Shown here one piece after another: positions 1 through 12,380 of a stretch of 64,000 nucleotides of DNA. Source of the stretch: Tubulanus polymorphus (lineage: Eukaryota > Nemertea > Palaeonemertea > Tubulaniformes > Tubulanidae); contig NC_134025.1 of NCBI RefSeq assembly GCF_964204645.1, positions 31,588,001-31,652,000 of the forward strand, in the 5' to 3' direction. Under the pieces are notes generated by a model that searched no databases, was not told where the DNA came from, and was given only the letters and a program-made list of their open reading frames with translations. The position numbers and the translations under genes were made by a program. Each line of letters begins with the position of its first letter. The first letter of the stretch is position 1.

Positions 1-64
1 ATCAACAATGACCTGTCAATCAAACACAGATTGATCTAAGTTCCCCTCGTGGTGTGGAACTAAC

Positions 65-3000
65 CTTGATCATTTTAACTTTAGCCCCGAGCGGGTCGAG
101 GTCAGGATTGTAACCTTCGTTAGGCGGAGTCATCGGAGGAGTCATAAATAGCGGAGTCGTTTTTGGAGTCGGAGGGAATAGTTCCGATGAACTACCGTAG
201 CTGTATTGTAATACAGGTGGCGCTGGTGTTTGAGAACTCTCCGCTAGTTTCTGTTCTAATTTTGCTTTCTGCGCCTGGAAACATTCAACAATGAAATCAG
301 TTTGAATCATTTGAATATTCTACGTATAATTAATTTCAACGAGAAAGTAAATTATGTAAAATTATTTTGACTACATGAAATGTAATATGAAAATTAAATG
401 TTAATGTACAATGAGGGAGACTAGGGGGGAGGGGAGGATCAGTTTGGGGGGAGGGGGATCAGTTCAGAGGGAGGGGATTCTATCTGTAGATATCTATTCT
501 AAAGTGTCAGTTGTTAATTGTTGTGAAAGGTATCAAGCTGGTATTTGGTATCCAGAAAACAGATACTGAGTATCAATAGCTGTTTGTATGTAATATATAA
601 ACTCCATTATAGGAATTCATCGATCTAAAGGTCCGTAGTTTAACTGATTCACAAGTTTATCATCACATTTCAAACCCCTTTGTGTCCTGACAATGCAATT
701 CTTGGCTAGGAAGTCACACTTGGTCACACACCAATCAGCTAGGGTTAGGGTTAGAGGAACTCCTTACTGGGGACACCACTGGTTGCCCAATGCTGGATGT
801 TCACCAACCAGCTAGGGTTAGGGTTAGGGTTAGGATCAGAGGAACTCCTGACTGGGGACACCAATTGGTTGCCCAATGCTGGACATACACCAGGCATTCA
901 GTCAGTCTCGCCAGTGAGGTGGTGTCACACCTGGTAAACTCTATTGTGTCTATAGGAGTGCAATCACCCATAGTAGTACAGATCAACTCAATTCATAGAT
1001 TACCAAGAATTATTCAAATTGGACAGTAGAAATGATTTCATAATAATTATCATAATAATCATTATATATAGGATATAATCATATAGTATTAGAATTTAAA
1101 ACCTACCAAAGTAAACAAAAGTTTGCTCTTCAAAGACTTGTCGCCGGGCCCGAGTTTTTTCTGAAGAGAAACGCAGTATAATTTGTTCTAATCGGGGATT
1201 CAAATATAACATTAAGAGAATTCACACACAGAGGGGGGAGGGGGAGGGGGGTGTTGTTAGAGGGGGGTGTGAGTGAGTCAGAGAGATAGAGGGGGGGCGG
1301 CTGGTAGAACAGAGACTGTATGAGCTAGAAATGAGTGACGCCAACTAAAACATGGTACACAGAAAATGATATGATACAAACTAAACCCCCACACCCCATC
1401 CCTTCTCGCTAAACCCCCTATCCCTTCTCGCTAAACCCCCCTCTTCCTCCATCCCTTCTCCCTAAACCCCCCTCTTCCTCCCTCCCCCTAAAACAAAATC
1501 ACAAACGATGCCTCGTACACAGATAACAGTTACACTCATAATCACCGATTGTTTATTCTTAGTTACCTGTAATTTCAGTAATTGTTGTTGTTTATTTTGT
1601 AACAGTTGTAATTGTTGTTCGGCAGACGCCATCGCCGATGACAACGACGCTAACGCTACACCGGTCGCCGAGGGAACGGTTGCCGCGAGACCTTCACCGA
1701 AATTTACGGAACTCTGTAAACTGGGGTGAGTTACGTTGGAGAAAATATTGATTCCTAAAAAAACAACAAACATCGAATATAAATAGATCGAATCATGTGA
1801 CGGATTGTTTGTTGCTATAGTAACACGTACCGGTATCCATACGTTCCATTCTAGTTCCATCACTCGTAGCGTGACACGTAAAATGTAACGGTTCTACCTC
1901 CAGTAAACCAAACATCTGTTCCGTTATAAACTGCTGTTCTGTATTCTGATTGGCTGCTTTCTGTTTATCAGTGTTAATCAGCGCGAGCAGATCGTTAAAA
2001 TCTGTATCGTCGTTGGGTAACGTAGATCCATTCGAGTTACCATGGTTACCGTTATTATTGTTACCGTTGCCGGGTATGTTATTGTTGTTAGAAGCGACGA
2101 TGGATGAGTACGTGTGAGGAGAGTTCGATGATTGAACGATCATCGATTGAGGCGGTTCCGTATCGAACAACTCCGGATCAAACGGAGTTCCGTATAATCC
2201 ATATCTGTTAAATATATATATCAACATTACAGAAATATCTTAATGAAATACTCAGAGTCAGTATTGTGGTGATAATTCAGTATTGCTGATGATGACTATT
2301 AAGATAAAGTCGAAATAAACTAATATCTGATTGTAACCGTACCTGGATTTAAGTAGGCTATATAACGGTGATATTTTACTGCTGTATTGTTGAGATAACT
2401 GTGAAAGTAGTTCCACGCATTTGATTCCTACATTGTTGATATCCATACACTTAACGCGATCTAACAGAGTGAAATACCAGTGAAGCGCCCCGGCTGATTG
2501 AGCCGTTACTATCAGCGGTAAACAGTCTAATAACGCTTCTAACAAGTTCAGATTGAAGTTCGGAGCTAAATCTACGTCGCTGACGTTCTTACAATATCTG
2601 AAAATAAATCAATCATCAAATCAGATTCACTCATAATTATGAAGATGAAATTCTACGGGAGAATTGTGTGGAATTACTGAGATACTTACTCCATGCAGAT
2701 AGCGAACAATCGAGCACATTTATGAGCTATAGTTCGATTACTTTGTAAGAAACAACTTTTAACCAATTCCTTCAAATGTGACAAAACGCTTAAAACCAAA
2801 CAACCTTCATTCGCGCTGAAATAAATAATTCATCGATGTTTCATTCAACAGATTTTTACTCTTCACATATTTCGAGATCATGAACCAGTTCCACAGTTCT
2901 GGAACCAGTTCAACAGTTCTGGATCCAGTTCAACAGTTCTGGATCCAGTTCCACAGTTCTGTAACCAGTTCAACAGATCTGGATCCAGTTCCACAGTTGA

Positions 3001-6000
3001 TGCTTAAGTTTGATTATGGATTAAGAATTAGTTTATTTCCAATGTTCTGAAACTCTAGAATCAAATTTTTACCAGAACTGTGGAACTGGGTTCGAATGAC
3101 CCATTTTCTGTGGATCCTGTGCACGTGAATGTTACCTGAGTTTAGGTTCATTAATTTGAACCGACGTCACCCAGCACAGAATATCTAACGCTAAACTTTG
3201 TTTCTGTTCGATGAAAGTTTTCTCGGAGTCTGTTGAGAATATTGTCGTCACGAGTTGTTCATGGAATGAAGTTTGTGCCACCATCATCGCTCGCTGTAAC
3301 CTGTAAATATTATCAATAATTCATGAGATACTAATTCCTCTCACGTTTGTCGCTGAATTCCTTTCTTGGTTAAAAGTAGTTCTGATTGAACTAAATAAAG
3401 CTAAGGAACAATTATTTGACTATTTCAAACTCATTGAAGATAAAAAATTAATTTCAACTTTAGAGAATTGAATGTTAACAGGATCCGGTTGAATGACCAG
3501 TTTTTTTAAACACCTCAACCCGCTAAGCGCCACGCAAGGCATTATAAGCGGGTTCGATGTTTCTTTTTCCCAAAGAACCATTCAACCAAGAAACTCAGTC
3601 GCTGCCACGGTTTGAACCCATTAACCCTGGATTGAGGAGACCAGTGACCGGCGGTTTAAACCACTCGGCCACTGCACCTCTATAAAGTTGATCATCAGTT
3701 GATTATAACAACAAATCCCTCAGTAAAAACTTATAAATTTCATTCCATCTTCGAACAAATCAAATCATCATGTAATTAATTCGTACCTATCTTTAGGGAT
3801 CGATGTTTTCCGTGATTTTCTAACGGTTATCGATATTTCCGTGATACAATCGCAACCTTTCAGAGAATCGGGACAAACTTTCGGCATCGTAGACGCCATC
3901 GGCTGACTGGTCGACGATTGACCACCGGTCAAGTGAAACTGGTCGAATAAACTGATTTTCTTCTTCGGTTTATCGGTCGATGAACCGTGTGAAATTTTCA
4001 CTTTCTCTTTGACGACTGGTTCCGACTAAAATAGAAACTTATTTCTGAAACAAATGTTCTATCAGATTGACTAGAGTCGAACTGGTGCTGAATTCTAATC
4101 CAAATGATGAGTTACTTACTAAAAAAAATAGAATTACAAAATACAAATTTGAGACTCAAAAATACATGACTACAGACTTCAGTTGTGACGACTGATTTGA
4201 TGATAACTTCTCAAATTACGACATAAAAAAGTTTGACAGTAAAATCATGATGTAGCACATTATTACATTACATATGTTTGTAATCTATCATTTCTATTCA
4301 CATTATCTACATCGGAATTAATTATGATGAGAGTTCCCCATTTGTTAATGATAATGAATGATATCAGATATATAGAAAATTTAAAAACAAGAATTTATTT
4401 CTTAAATCTAAAATATATAGAATACACGTCAGGTGGGCACATGTGAGTCCCCCATTTGTTAATGAAAATGAATGATATTAGATACCGAGTATATAGAATT
4501 TTTACCTGCGCGCTGTTTTTAGCTTTCATCTCTTCGTCCGTAAGTAAAGCCTTGATGTGAATCAGGAAAGATTTCGTTTTAACTTTCATTAAAGCTGAAC
4601 TGGTTAAAGTGATTAACCCTCCGCTAGCCGATAGGTCGATATAGTTACCCATCTCGACCGGTCCGCACAGAATCTCCGCGTTGTGTTTCTGTAAGAATTC
4701 CGTGTCCCACACCGGATTGTGACGCTGCACTTTCTTCTTTCCGTTGGTATGGTTACCGTTGAGTTTGCGCTGCTCGTCCGTCGCGCCGGTTTCCGCGGCG
4801 ATATCGGATGAATTGTTGAATCGAGGATTCTGGTCCGATTGACGACCGATGTTCGTGATGTTTTGTTTAAGAAGAGTGACTTGTATTTTGGATGCGTTGA
4901 GAACCATCGGATGAAGCGTGAATCTGATATCGATGTGACCTACGCACGTAGGACGAGGTAAAACTAATTCAATCAGATGTTCGTCCCAACTTGTACTGTA
5001 AATATATCAATGAACATCAAATTAGGATTTGATGAAGCAAAATTAAATTCAGTTTCTTCATTAAATCAGTAAAGGGATCATTCATTTATTACGTACGCAT
5101 AAAATTTAACTATTCCAACCCCCTCCCCCTCTGTACGCAGAATGGGCCATTTTTTCATATACATTAAGCATTACAGTACGCAATTGCACTGACCGCCTCC
5201 CCCCTCCCCCTAATTGCTACGTTATAAATGAATGATCCCAATGAATATTGAGAATGTACCTATCAGTTTGTAATCTCCACGTTCTCGTATGTTGTGTTGC
5301 TTCTCCTTGTTGTTGTAAATGTTGTGGATGTCTACGTTGTTGTTGTTCTTGTTGTATCTCGCTCCAGCACTGCGGAAGAGTCGCCGAGAACCGAGGCAGT
5401 AGATTCTCGTATAGAGTCAGCTCGTGAAGCTGTGATAGCGTTTCTATAGTGATCGGCTGTTTTACCAACAATGAATCTATCAAATACAACATCATATCAT
5501 TATCAAACGTTGTCCGAGATATTATCTGAACAGTGATAGTTTGAAAGGGGGATATTTTGGAAGTGATAGTTTAACAGTGACAATTTAAGGGTGATATCTT
5601 AAGAATGATATTTAGTGAGATTGATACTTACTGGATATACTGATATCCTCTTGTAATGAATCATGTACAGTATCAGTTGATATAACTGATGGTATTGTTC
5701 CGGTGATGCTGTTTAGTTTAACCGGTGAACCACTCACGTTGTGTTCACACGTTACGCAACTTTCATCTCCTTTTACCGTTAACTGATAGAAATATAGACT
5801 CCCAGTTTCTGTACATGTACATAACCTATCCATACCTACAATACAAACATGTACATGGAGTGCAATATCTCAATAGACCTCGCATGACCACAGTTCAACA
5901 GTTGTGAACCGAGTTCATTCATCAAGAAATAAATTGATTTCAACTAACTCATTAATCACAGTTACTGTGGAACTGGATACTGAGGTAAGAGTTAACTCTA

Positions 6001-9000
6001 ACTCACAACTGTGGAACTGGATACTGAGGTAAGAGTTAACTCTAACTCACAACTGTGTAACTGGATACTGAGATAAGAATTAACTCTAACTCACAACTGT
6101 GGGACTGGATACTGAGGAAAGAGTTAACTCTAAACTCACAACTGTGGAACTGGATACTGAGGTAAGAGTTAACTCTAACTCACAACTGTAGAACTGGATA
6201 CTGAGGTAAGAGTTAACTCTAACTCACAACTGTGGAACTGGATACTGAGGTAAGAGTTAACTCTAACTCACAACTGTGGAACTGGATCCTGAGTTCACAG
6301 TTAACTCTAACTCACAACTGCACAACTGGATCCTGAGTTCAGAGTTAATTCTTTTCTCAGAACTGCAAAACTTGGTCCAGGATTCTTCAAGAGTTTGATG
6401 ATCTTTTTATGCTATTAAAACTCAAGCTGGTCCAGCAGCAGCAGTTTAGATACGTAACAGTTTATGACTTCAGTAGCTGATAAGGGGTCAGAATCAATAA
6501 ATATTCAAACAGACAGTGAGTCATTGATTGGAAACAAATTTCTAGGACTTCATCGAGGAATCATACATGAATGTTGAATGAGTTGAAGGTCGTGTGGAGG
6601 TAGGTTAACACTACTTACCGGTACAGAACGTTGCAGATTTGAAACGTTCATTCTGTTCCGTGCGATCGATTTCAACGATTAATTTAAACGAATCCAATCT
6701 ATGAATGTTCAGTTTGCCGGAGTTTGTTATAGTAACAATGATTCCTAATATCTCATCACTGTTCGGATTAGACAATGAGTTTAACTGACTCTCCTCTTCC
6801 TCCGGGGTCGTTAACGCATCCAACGGCAACAACAACAATGATTTAATAGCGTCGTGGTAACAGTCGATAGTAAACGTACGAACTGGTTGCGGGCAGACGG
6901 ACACGACATCCGAATCAAACGACAATCGATAAACCAATAGAAATCCACCGCTATCACCGGCGGCAGCAGCAGCGCCACCTATATCACTATCATCAGACAG
7001 ACGCACTCGTTTATAACCACCACCATTATGAGCATCTTCACGATTACGCGCAGCTGCAGCTGAATCCGCCCCCGATGCAGATGCAGTTTCAGTATCTGAT
7101 GACCCAACTGCTGTATCTGGACCAGTTGTTGCAGCTGACGTATCTACACCTGCTGACGTTGAAGCAGTAGCTGATATATCGGTAGCTGCAGCTGATATAT
7201 CAGTAGCTGTCGATGTTGAAGCGATATTCTCATATTCACTGATAACACGAGGTGATAAAACTACTATTATATGTTTCTTATCTAAACTCAAAGAGATTGA
7301 ATTAATAATTAAATCATCTTGTCGACATATTTCAGGCATCTCCATACATTGAACGGTTGTATTGAGTTGAGTAGCTGATGAACTGCAGCTGTTAGTGCTG
7401 GTACTACTAGGATTGATCTGCTGGTGCTGTTTGATGTGTTTTTGCGGAGGTGTTGTAGATGTTTTCTCCTCTGGGAACACATCGACTCCGTTTATATCAC
7501 AATCCGAATCGTAATCTAACTCAACCATATGAATTATATCCGAGATTAGATTCTTACTCTGCTCGATTTTAGTCGAAGTTGTGGATGTTTTTTGAATATC
7601 GGTTTCCTTCGTACGTTTTAAAGCCGTTATATTATGTACTAATAGATAGGGTAGAAACGAAGCCGTCTGCTGCGACGTCTCGTAATCCGTTACTTGGACT
7701 TTATTCGACGAAATGATTTCTAATTCGGTGCTCAAAGCTTCGTTCACTTTATTCATCAATTGAACGTCTTTACTCTCGTCAGAATTTACCGAACGTTTGA
7801 TGTTGACTCCGCTGATTAGAGCGGGGTTACACGTACTATTACTAGCTATAAGACTCTGAGACGAAGGAGTACCGGCGATACAGAGTGACGTCACTTGAAT
7901 ATCACGAGAAGGTCTACAACGTTTGTGTTCTGAAATATCACAAATTTTATCTCATAATTTATACAGTATTTTGCCGAGTCTATCAGCTATTTAATAATGG
8001 ACAAATACCACGGTAAAAATATAATTTCAATCGACCTGTTTTACTTTAACTAATGTTTGATAAACTGCAGGGCTGGGTTTCATAAATGTGGAAGAAAAAT
8101 AGTCCCTGGGAACATTTTGAAAATTTATCAGTTATAACCACGGTTTTTCATTGTAACTATGGTGGTTGTCACCCAAATTGAGGATTTACCCCAGCGCGAT
8201 GAACTTACTTTTTGTAGGATCTTCAGAAGAATGAAGCGGAATTTCTAAAACTTCAATAGATTCAGAAACAATATCTTCATCGACCGTCAAATCGCTGCTT
8301 GTTGTTTTACTAAAAAACAATTCAGAAATAAATAAAATCAATTATTCATTTGTCGGGTTCCTCCGGGTTCAGTTTCACGTTAAACTAAGAACTGCGGATT
8401 AATCTCAGAGAGATACTAACCGTTGTTCCTGAGAGGTCCACGCCGATTTCAGCGGTTTTTTCATGTAAGTATCGTCGTAAACAGTGCCCCCTGGTGACGA
8501 ACCAGTTTTAACCGCTATCGGTGAATCATACGGATCGATATTAAACACTGCATGTTTCTGAAAAACAAACCATCAAAAAAATTCATCGTAACATCTCTTT
8601 AGATTAGAAAGCTTTTCATTAAGGGTAGCTTGGAATGTTCATTTTTGGCAGTGGTTCATTTCTGACCTCCATCTCATCATGATTGGGCAAACCCTCGAGT
8701 TATTGTTTTATGAATAACTTACTTTCAACTGTTTGCTGACGTCCCAAACAACGACATTTCCGTATAAAGTTGAAGTAGCGATGAAATCATCACAGGAACT
8801 CGTGCTTATACACTCAATCTGTCAGAATAAATTTGTATCAGGAGTCATCTTAATTATCTCATTTTCAATATCTCAACAAATGGAATCCAGGGGCCAATTG
8901 CATAGTCACGGCTTAGATTTAAGACTGGTCTAAGACCAACTAAGTTCTATACTCGATCTAACAACTTAAGATCAGTCTTAAGATTTAAGACCACTTTTGG

Positions 9001-11737
9001 ACTTAAGTCACGACTGCGCAACTGGGCCCTGGAAACTGTTTATAGACTTACTTTATCAGTTTTTTTGCCGTGTAACATTGCTGGTTCGGTAGCGTAGGTA
9101 ACCGATAGAGGAACGTTCTGAGTGTATTCACCCTTAACGAACGGACAGATTGGAGAATGTCTCTCGTGTTCGGACCAAGGTTCATCGGTCGGCTCCCAAC
9201 ATACTAAACATACGCTACACGTAAAACACATAGCTCGATCGTCACCGGTTCCGTTCGGCTGGTGATAGAATCCGGCTTGTCCCATCGGTTCAGGTAAAGC
9301 CCATCTGTAATCATACAATCACAGTTTTAATTTGATTGATCAGTGCACAGTCACTGTCTGTACAGCAGAGACAGCACCGTGCTAATGGAAGGAGACTCCC
9401 CTCTGACCCCCAAAATTAGACCAATGGAATTTTCTCTCTGCCCCCCCCCCCACACAAAGGAATTTTCAAAAATCTTATGAATTGGAAACAAATATGATTT
9501 TTTACTATTACTCAGTTCCCCCTCAGTTTGGTCTCAATACTTTTATCATTTTCACGCATTCTATTTCATCATTCATTGATTACGTTGACAAAACTAGAAT
9601 TCAACTTTAACAACAAAGAATTAGAGATAATCATCGATAATCTCTCAAAAATACATCATCAGAAAAACCAGCGATTGAAGATCTTAAAATGACATCTTTA
9701 TCTTAAAACTTTCACATTTAGTTTAATGTAGTTTATTTTTACGATGTTTGGAGGAGAGACAGAATTCAGCAGGATACGACTTACTTGTAAGACATGTGAG
9801 GCCATTTAGAGAATGTATCAGCTCGAGCAGCCTCTGAATACATGAGAGTTCTATCGACAGGAGTCGTTACTCCTCCGTCCGTTAAATCAGGTCTCGTACC
9901 CGGTAACAAATACGTTAATCTATCATAGATCGCCGCGGCAACCGGTAAATCGGGAGTATGAACGGGCATATTGTTTAATTCCATCATTAATATGTTAAAA
10001 ACATTCTTCATCGTAGAGTGAGGCATCTGAAGGGTGACGGTCGCCCACTGGAAGTAGCAATAAATTACTGGTTAATTAATGATCCTCACGAGGCATCGGG
10101 ATCCAGTTCCACAGTTGTGAGTTAGTGTTAACTTTGAGTTAAAGTTAGTTCAATTTCGATGAGTTAAATCTAAACTCACAACTGTGAAACTGGACCCTGA
10201 AATTAGACCCTCTATTGTTATATTTTACCTTCGCCAGTTTATGGCTGCCTTTTGTTGCTTGTTGTACATTTTCGATTTGTTTTTCTAATTCTCTAATGAC
10301 ATCCTCAACGTGATCAACTCCAGGAAGATCATTACTCATCAGACCTTTAAACAGGTGACTAGCCTAGAAATACAACATTCAGACCATTAAACTGGTGACT
10401 AGCCTAGAAATACAACATTCAGACCATTAAACTGGTGACTAGCCTAGAAATACAACATTCAGACCTTTAAACAGGCGACTAGCCTAGAAATACAACATTC
10501 AGACATCCTTCAGTGATATCAGCACCAGTCACTGCGTTTTACATCACCTAGTGGTATTTTTTAGCATTAATGGATTTAGTTTCATAGTTCTAGGGAAATC
10601 TGACCAGTCAAGTGGAATTGAGTCCAGTTCCAATAACTGTGGAACTGAGTCCAGAAATGTGGACCAGTGTTCTGAACTGTGGAACTTGTCCAGTAATTGT
10701 GGAAATGGGTCGTGAATTATGAGTTATGAACAGTGGAACTGGGTTCTAGGGTTTTAAGTTTAAGTAACTTACATCTTGAAGCGGTAATTCCAATTTAACA
10801 ATGTCATCTGATTTTCTGACAGGTGTTTGTAAGGCAGTATCTAACAGTATGATACCATTTAAATCTTTACGAACTCCAATTGATTTCCCATCACTAACTA
10901 ATAGTTTATCTCTTCCACTCAGGTATAAACATTTCACTGCTTCATTTTGACAAGCTACAAAAAAATAAATACATGACAATGTTTTGTTTAAAACAGATTT
11001 GTAAGAGACCTGAGTGAGCCAGGCCGGAGCAGGTGAGACCGGAGCCGGTGAGACCGGGCAGGTGAGGCCGGAGCCGGTGAGGCCGGGCAGGAGAGACCTG
11101 AGTGAGCCAGGCTGGAGCAGGCGACACCGGAGCCGGTGAGACCGGAGCCGGTGAGGCCAGCCAGGGTTTCTTATTCATTGGAACTTGAACTCTAGGTCTT
11201 AGAGACACAATTAACTAATAGGACAAGTGGTAGTAGTCTAGGCCCGGCATTAGACAACCTGCTGCGACTGATGAATTGTCTCTTGATACAAGGGAAAGGG
11301 CCGGTTTAGAGCCTTAGCCTAGCTAGTGGATAGTTTTACTTGACGCAGTAGTAGCCTAGTGACAATTAAATGGGACATTCTTTGTTACTATGGTATTTAT
11401 CCGCTGGTTTCCTTTAACCGACTTTACAGCAACTGATTCCAGTTAGTTAGTGAGACTGAGAGGAGGATGAGAGAGGGATGGTGAGGGGGAGGGGGAGGGG
11501 GGAAGGCCCACGACGACGTACAGTACCTGTGAGTTGTGATTTTTGAAGTATACATCCCGAAGTGACGTCTAATACAATCACTCCTGATTGTTCAGTTATA
11601 ACTAATATAATGTTTAATGATGAATGATAAATAACACTGAGTATTGATTCTCCTATAGATATAAATCCATCCTCGTTAACGAGCCACTGGTCGGCTCCGG
11701 GAGGATCAGGAGGAGGAACTGATGAACATCCAGCCAT
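65..11737 (-). CDS. BIRC6: BIRC6 (BRUCE/Apollon), 5' part; continues off the left edge
   Basis: Giant BIR-domain E2/E3 hybrid ubiquitin ligase that restrains apoptosis and autophagy (family knowledge). Twenty coding exons are seen, in gene order: 11527-11737, 10773-10954, 10229-10363, 9785-10047, 9052-9304, 8723-8818, 8421-8557, 8209-8309, 6619-7929, 5632-5835, 5260-5476, 4506-4995, 3787-4025, 3136-3300, 2690-2815, 2343-2597, 1831-2204, 1567-1754, 1107-1160 and 65-274. They total 1737 codons with consistent phases. The BIR domain spans the exons at 9785-10047 and 9052-9304: it has WALPEPMGQAGF followed by CFTCSVC and the HSPICPF zinc-ligand pattern. Later diagnostic stretches are GLLEVEPLHFTC (exon 17) and AESSQTPAPPVLQY (last exon seen). 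The 1311-bp exon at 6619-7929 is Ala/Ser/Thr-rich and poorly conserved. Start: ATG at 11737, in an AAGATGGC context. The 54-nt exon at 1107-1160 is the least certain. The C-terminal UBC domain lies outside the window. Confidence 0.93.
729..890. repeat. About 75-bp duplicate with TTAGGG-like blocks
   Basis: Two copies of CAGCTAGGGTTAGGGTTAG plus AGGAACTCC, ACTGGGGACACCA and TTGCCCAATGCTGGA, in a BIRC6 intron. Confidence 0.85.
1380..1495. repeat. C-rich short repeat
   Basis: CTAAACCCCCCATCCCTTCT-type units, about five, with CTAACCC-like character; in a BIRC6 intron. Confidence 0.7.
2881..3000. repeat. 20-bp minisatellite, GTGGAACTGG family
   Basis: Six units of GGATCCAGTTCCACAGTTCT and variants in a BIRC6 intron. 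Confidence 0.9.
3481..3690 (-). mobile_element. tRNA-derived SINE-like element (Leu/Ser-like head)
   Basis: On the minus strand from 3690: GGTGCAGTGGCCGAGTGG contains a canonical A box, and about 60 nt later ATGGGTTCAAACCGTGGC contains a B box. The spacing suits a tRNA with a long variable arm. An unrelated body follows (TTGGTTGAATGGTTCTTTGG, CGCTTAGCGGGTTGAGG). Located in a BIRC6 intron. Confidence 0.65.
5957..6362. repeat. 44-bp minisatellite derived from a foldback element
   Basis: About nine units of CACAACTGTGGAACTGGATA plus CTGAGGTAAGAGTTAACTCTAACT in a BIRC6 intron. Each unit is half of the foldback family described in the findings. Confidence 0.92.
8888..9032. mobile_element. Foldback element, CCAGGGGCCAATTGCA family
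   Basis: Ends CCAGGGGCCAATTGCATAGT and CGACTGCGCAACTGGGCCCT GG are inverted. The interior repeats AAGACTGGTCTAAGACC-type blocks. Same family at 16124-16303, 16430-16572 and 63254-63387. Confidence 0.75.
10341..10500 (-). repeat. 40-bp repeat, four copies, duplicating a BIRC6 splice acceptor
   Basis: Units at 10341, 10381, 10421 and 10461. Each contains TATTTCTAG (acceptor on minus) followed by the first 23 nt of exon 3 (GCTAGTCACCTGTTTAAAGG). The copy next to the full exon is the leftmost. Confidence 0.95.
10995..11166. repeat. GC-rich minisatellite
   Basis: Irregular units of GACCGGAGCCGGTGAG and GGCCGGGCAGG in BIRC6 intron 1. Confidence 0.88.
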
Positions 11738-12380
11738 CTTTTACATTCATTACTATAACACTACACTATTCGGTGATTGTACACGACGGGTTTAGACGCC
11801 TTAGCTAGGGTTAGGGTTAATGTCAGGCGTCTCTCAGACCACAACGGGTCATACAAACAAACCCGTGTACTGAAACGAGGTTAGGCGCGTTTGAAAGATG
11901 GAAGCTATTAAAACTCCTAATTTGATAGGACTTCAAAGCAGATTTCCGAATTGATTCAATAAATAACTGTATTCTTTGATAATGAATTCAAGATCATAAC
12001 TTTAGAGTAGATTTTAAGGTTTGTTGTATCGACACTTCATAAAAGACATCATTAAAGAGTTTCTATTTTTAAAGGATCGCCGATGAGCAGTTTGATTATG
12101 CCATAATTACGGTCCATAATCTCTCACGGTATAATCTCATATACTGCAGAATACCAATTGATTTCGTATTCCTTAAATCTCATTGAAATCATGTATATTT
12201 TCAGGTTCTGAATAAAATCGCTAATTCTGTCTTTTAGATGGTTTTCATGATTAAGAATTTGTCACTGATAAAAACGAATCTAAAAATAGGTGGCGCCGTT
12301 AACCCGGAAATGATTGTGTATTGAATTGAATTTATTCCCTTAAATATTTCAATAAATATCTCAATTGGAGCCTTTAAAAG
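11738..12380. promoter_or_regulatory. Head-to-head BIRC6/TBCB intergenic region, probable shared promoter
   Basis: 643 bp separate the divergent start codons of BIRC6 (minus) and TBCB (plus). Both ATGs sit in AAAGATGGC, which resembles the YY1 motif often found overlapping starts (inference). A GCTAGGGTTAGGGTTA stretch lies at about 11805-11820. No ORF or clear TATA box was recognised. Untranslated first exons may lie here. Confidence 0.45.

Noticed and set aside
729..850. True interstitial telomere
   Set aside because: Only two or three TTAGGG-like repeats inside a duplicated unit; too short and flanked by the same unrelated sequence in both copies.
1107..1210. Alternative reading of the small BIRC6 exon (frame with SSEKTRARRQVFEEQ)
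   Set aside because: Attractive as protein, but no acceptor/donor pair gives phases consistent with both neighbouring exons; the 54-nt version does.
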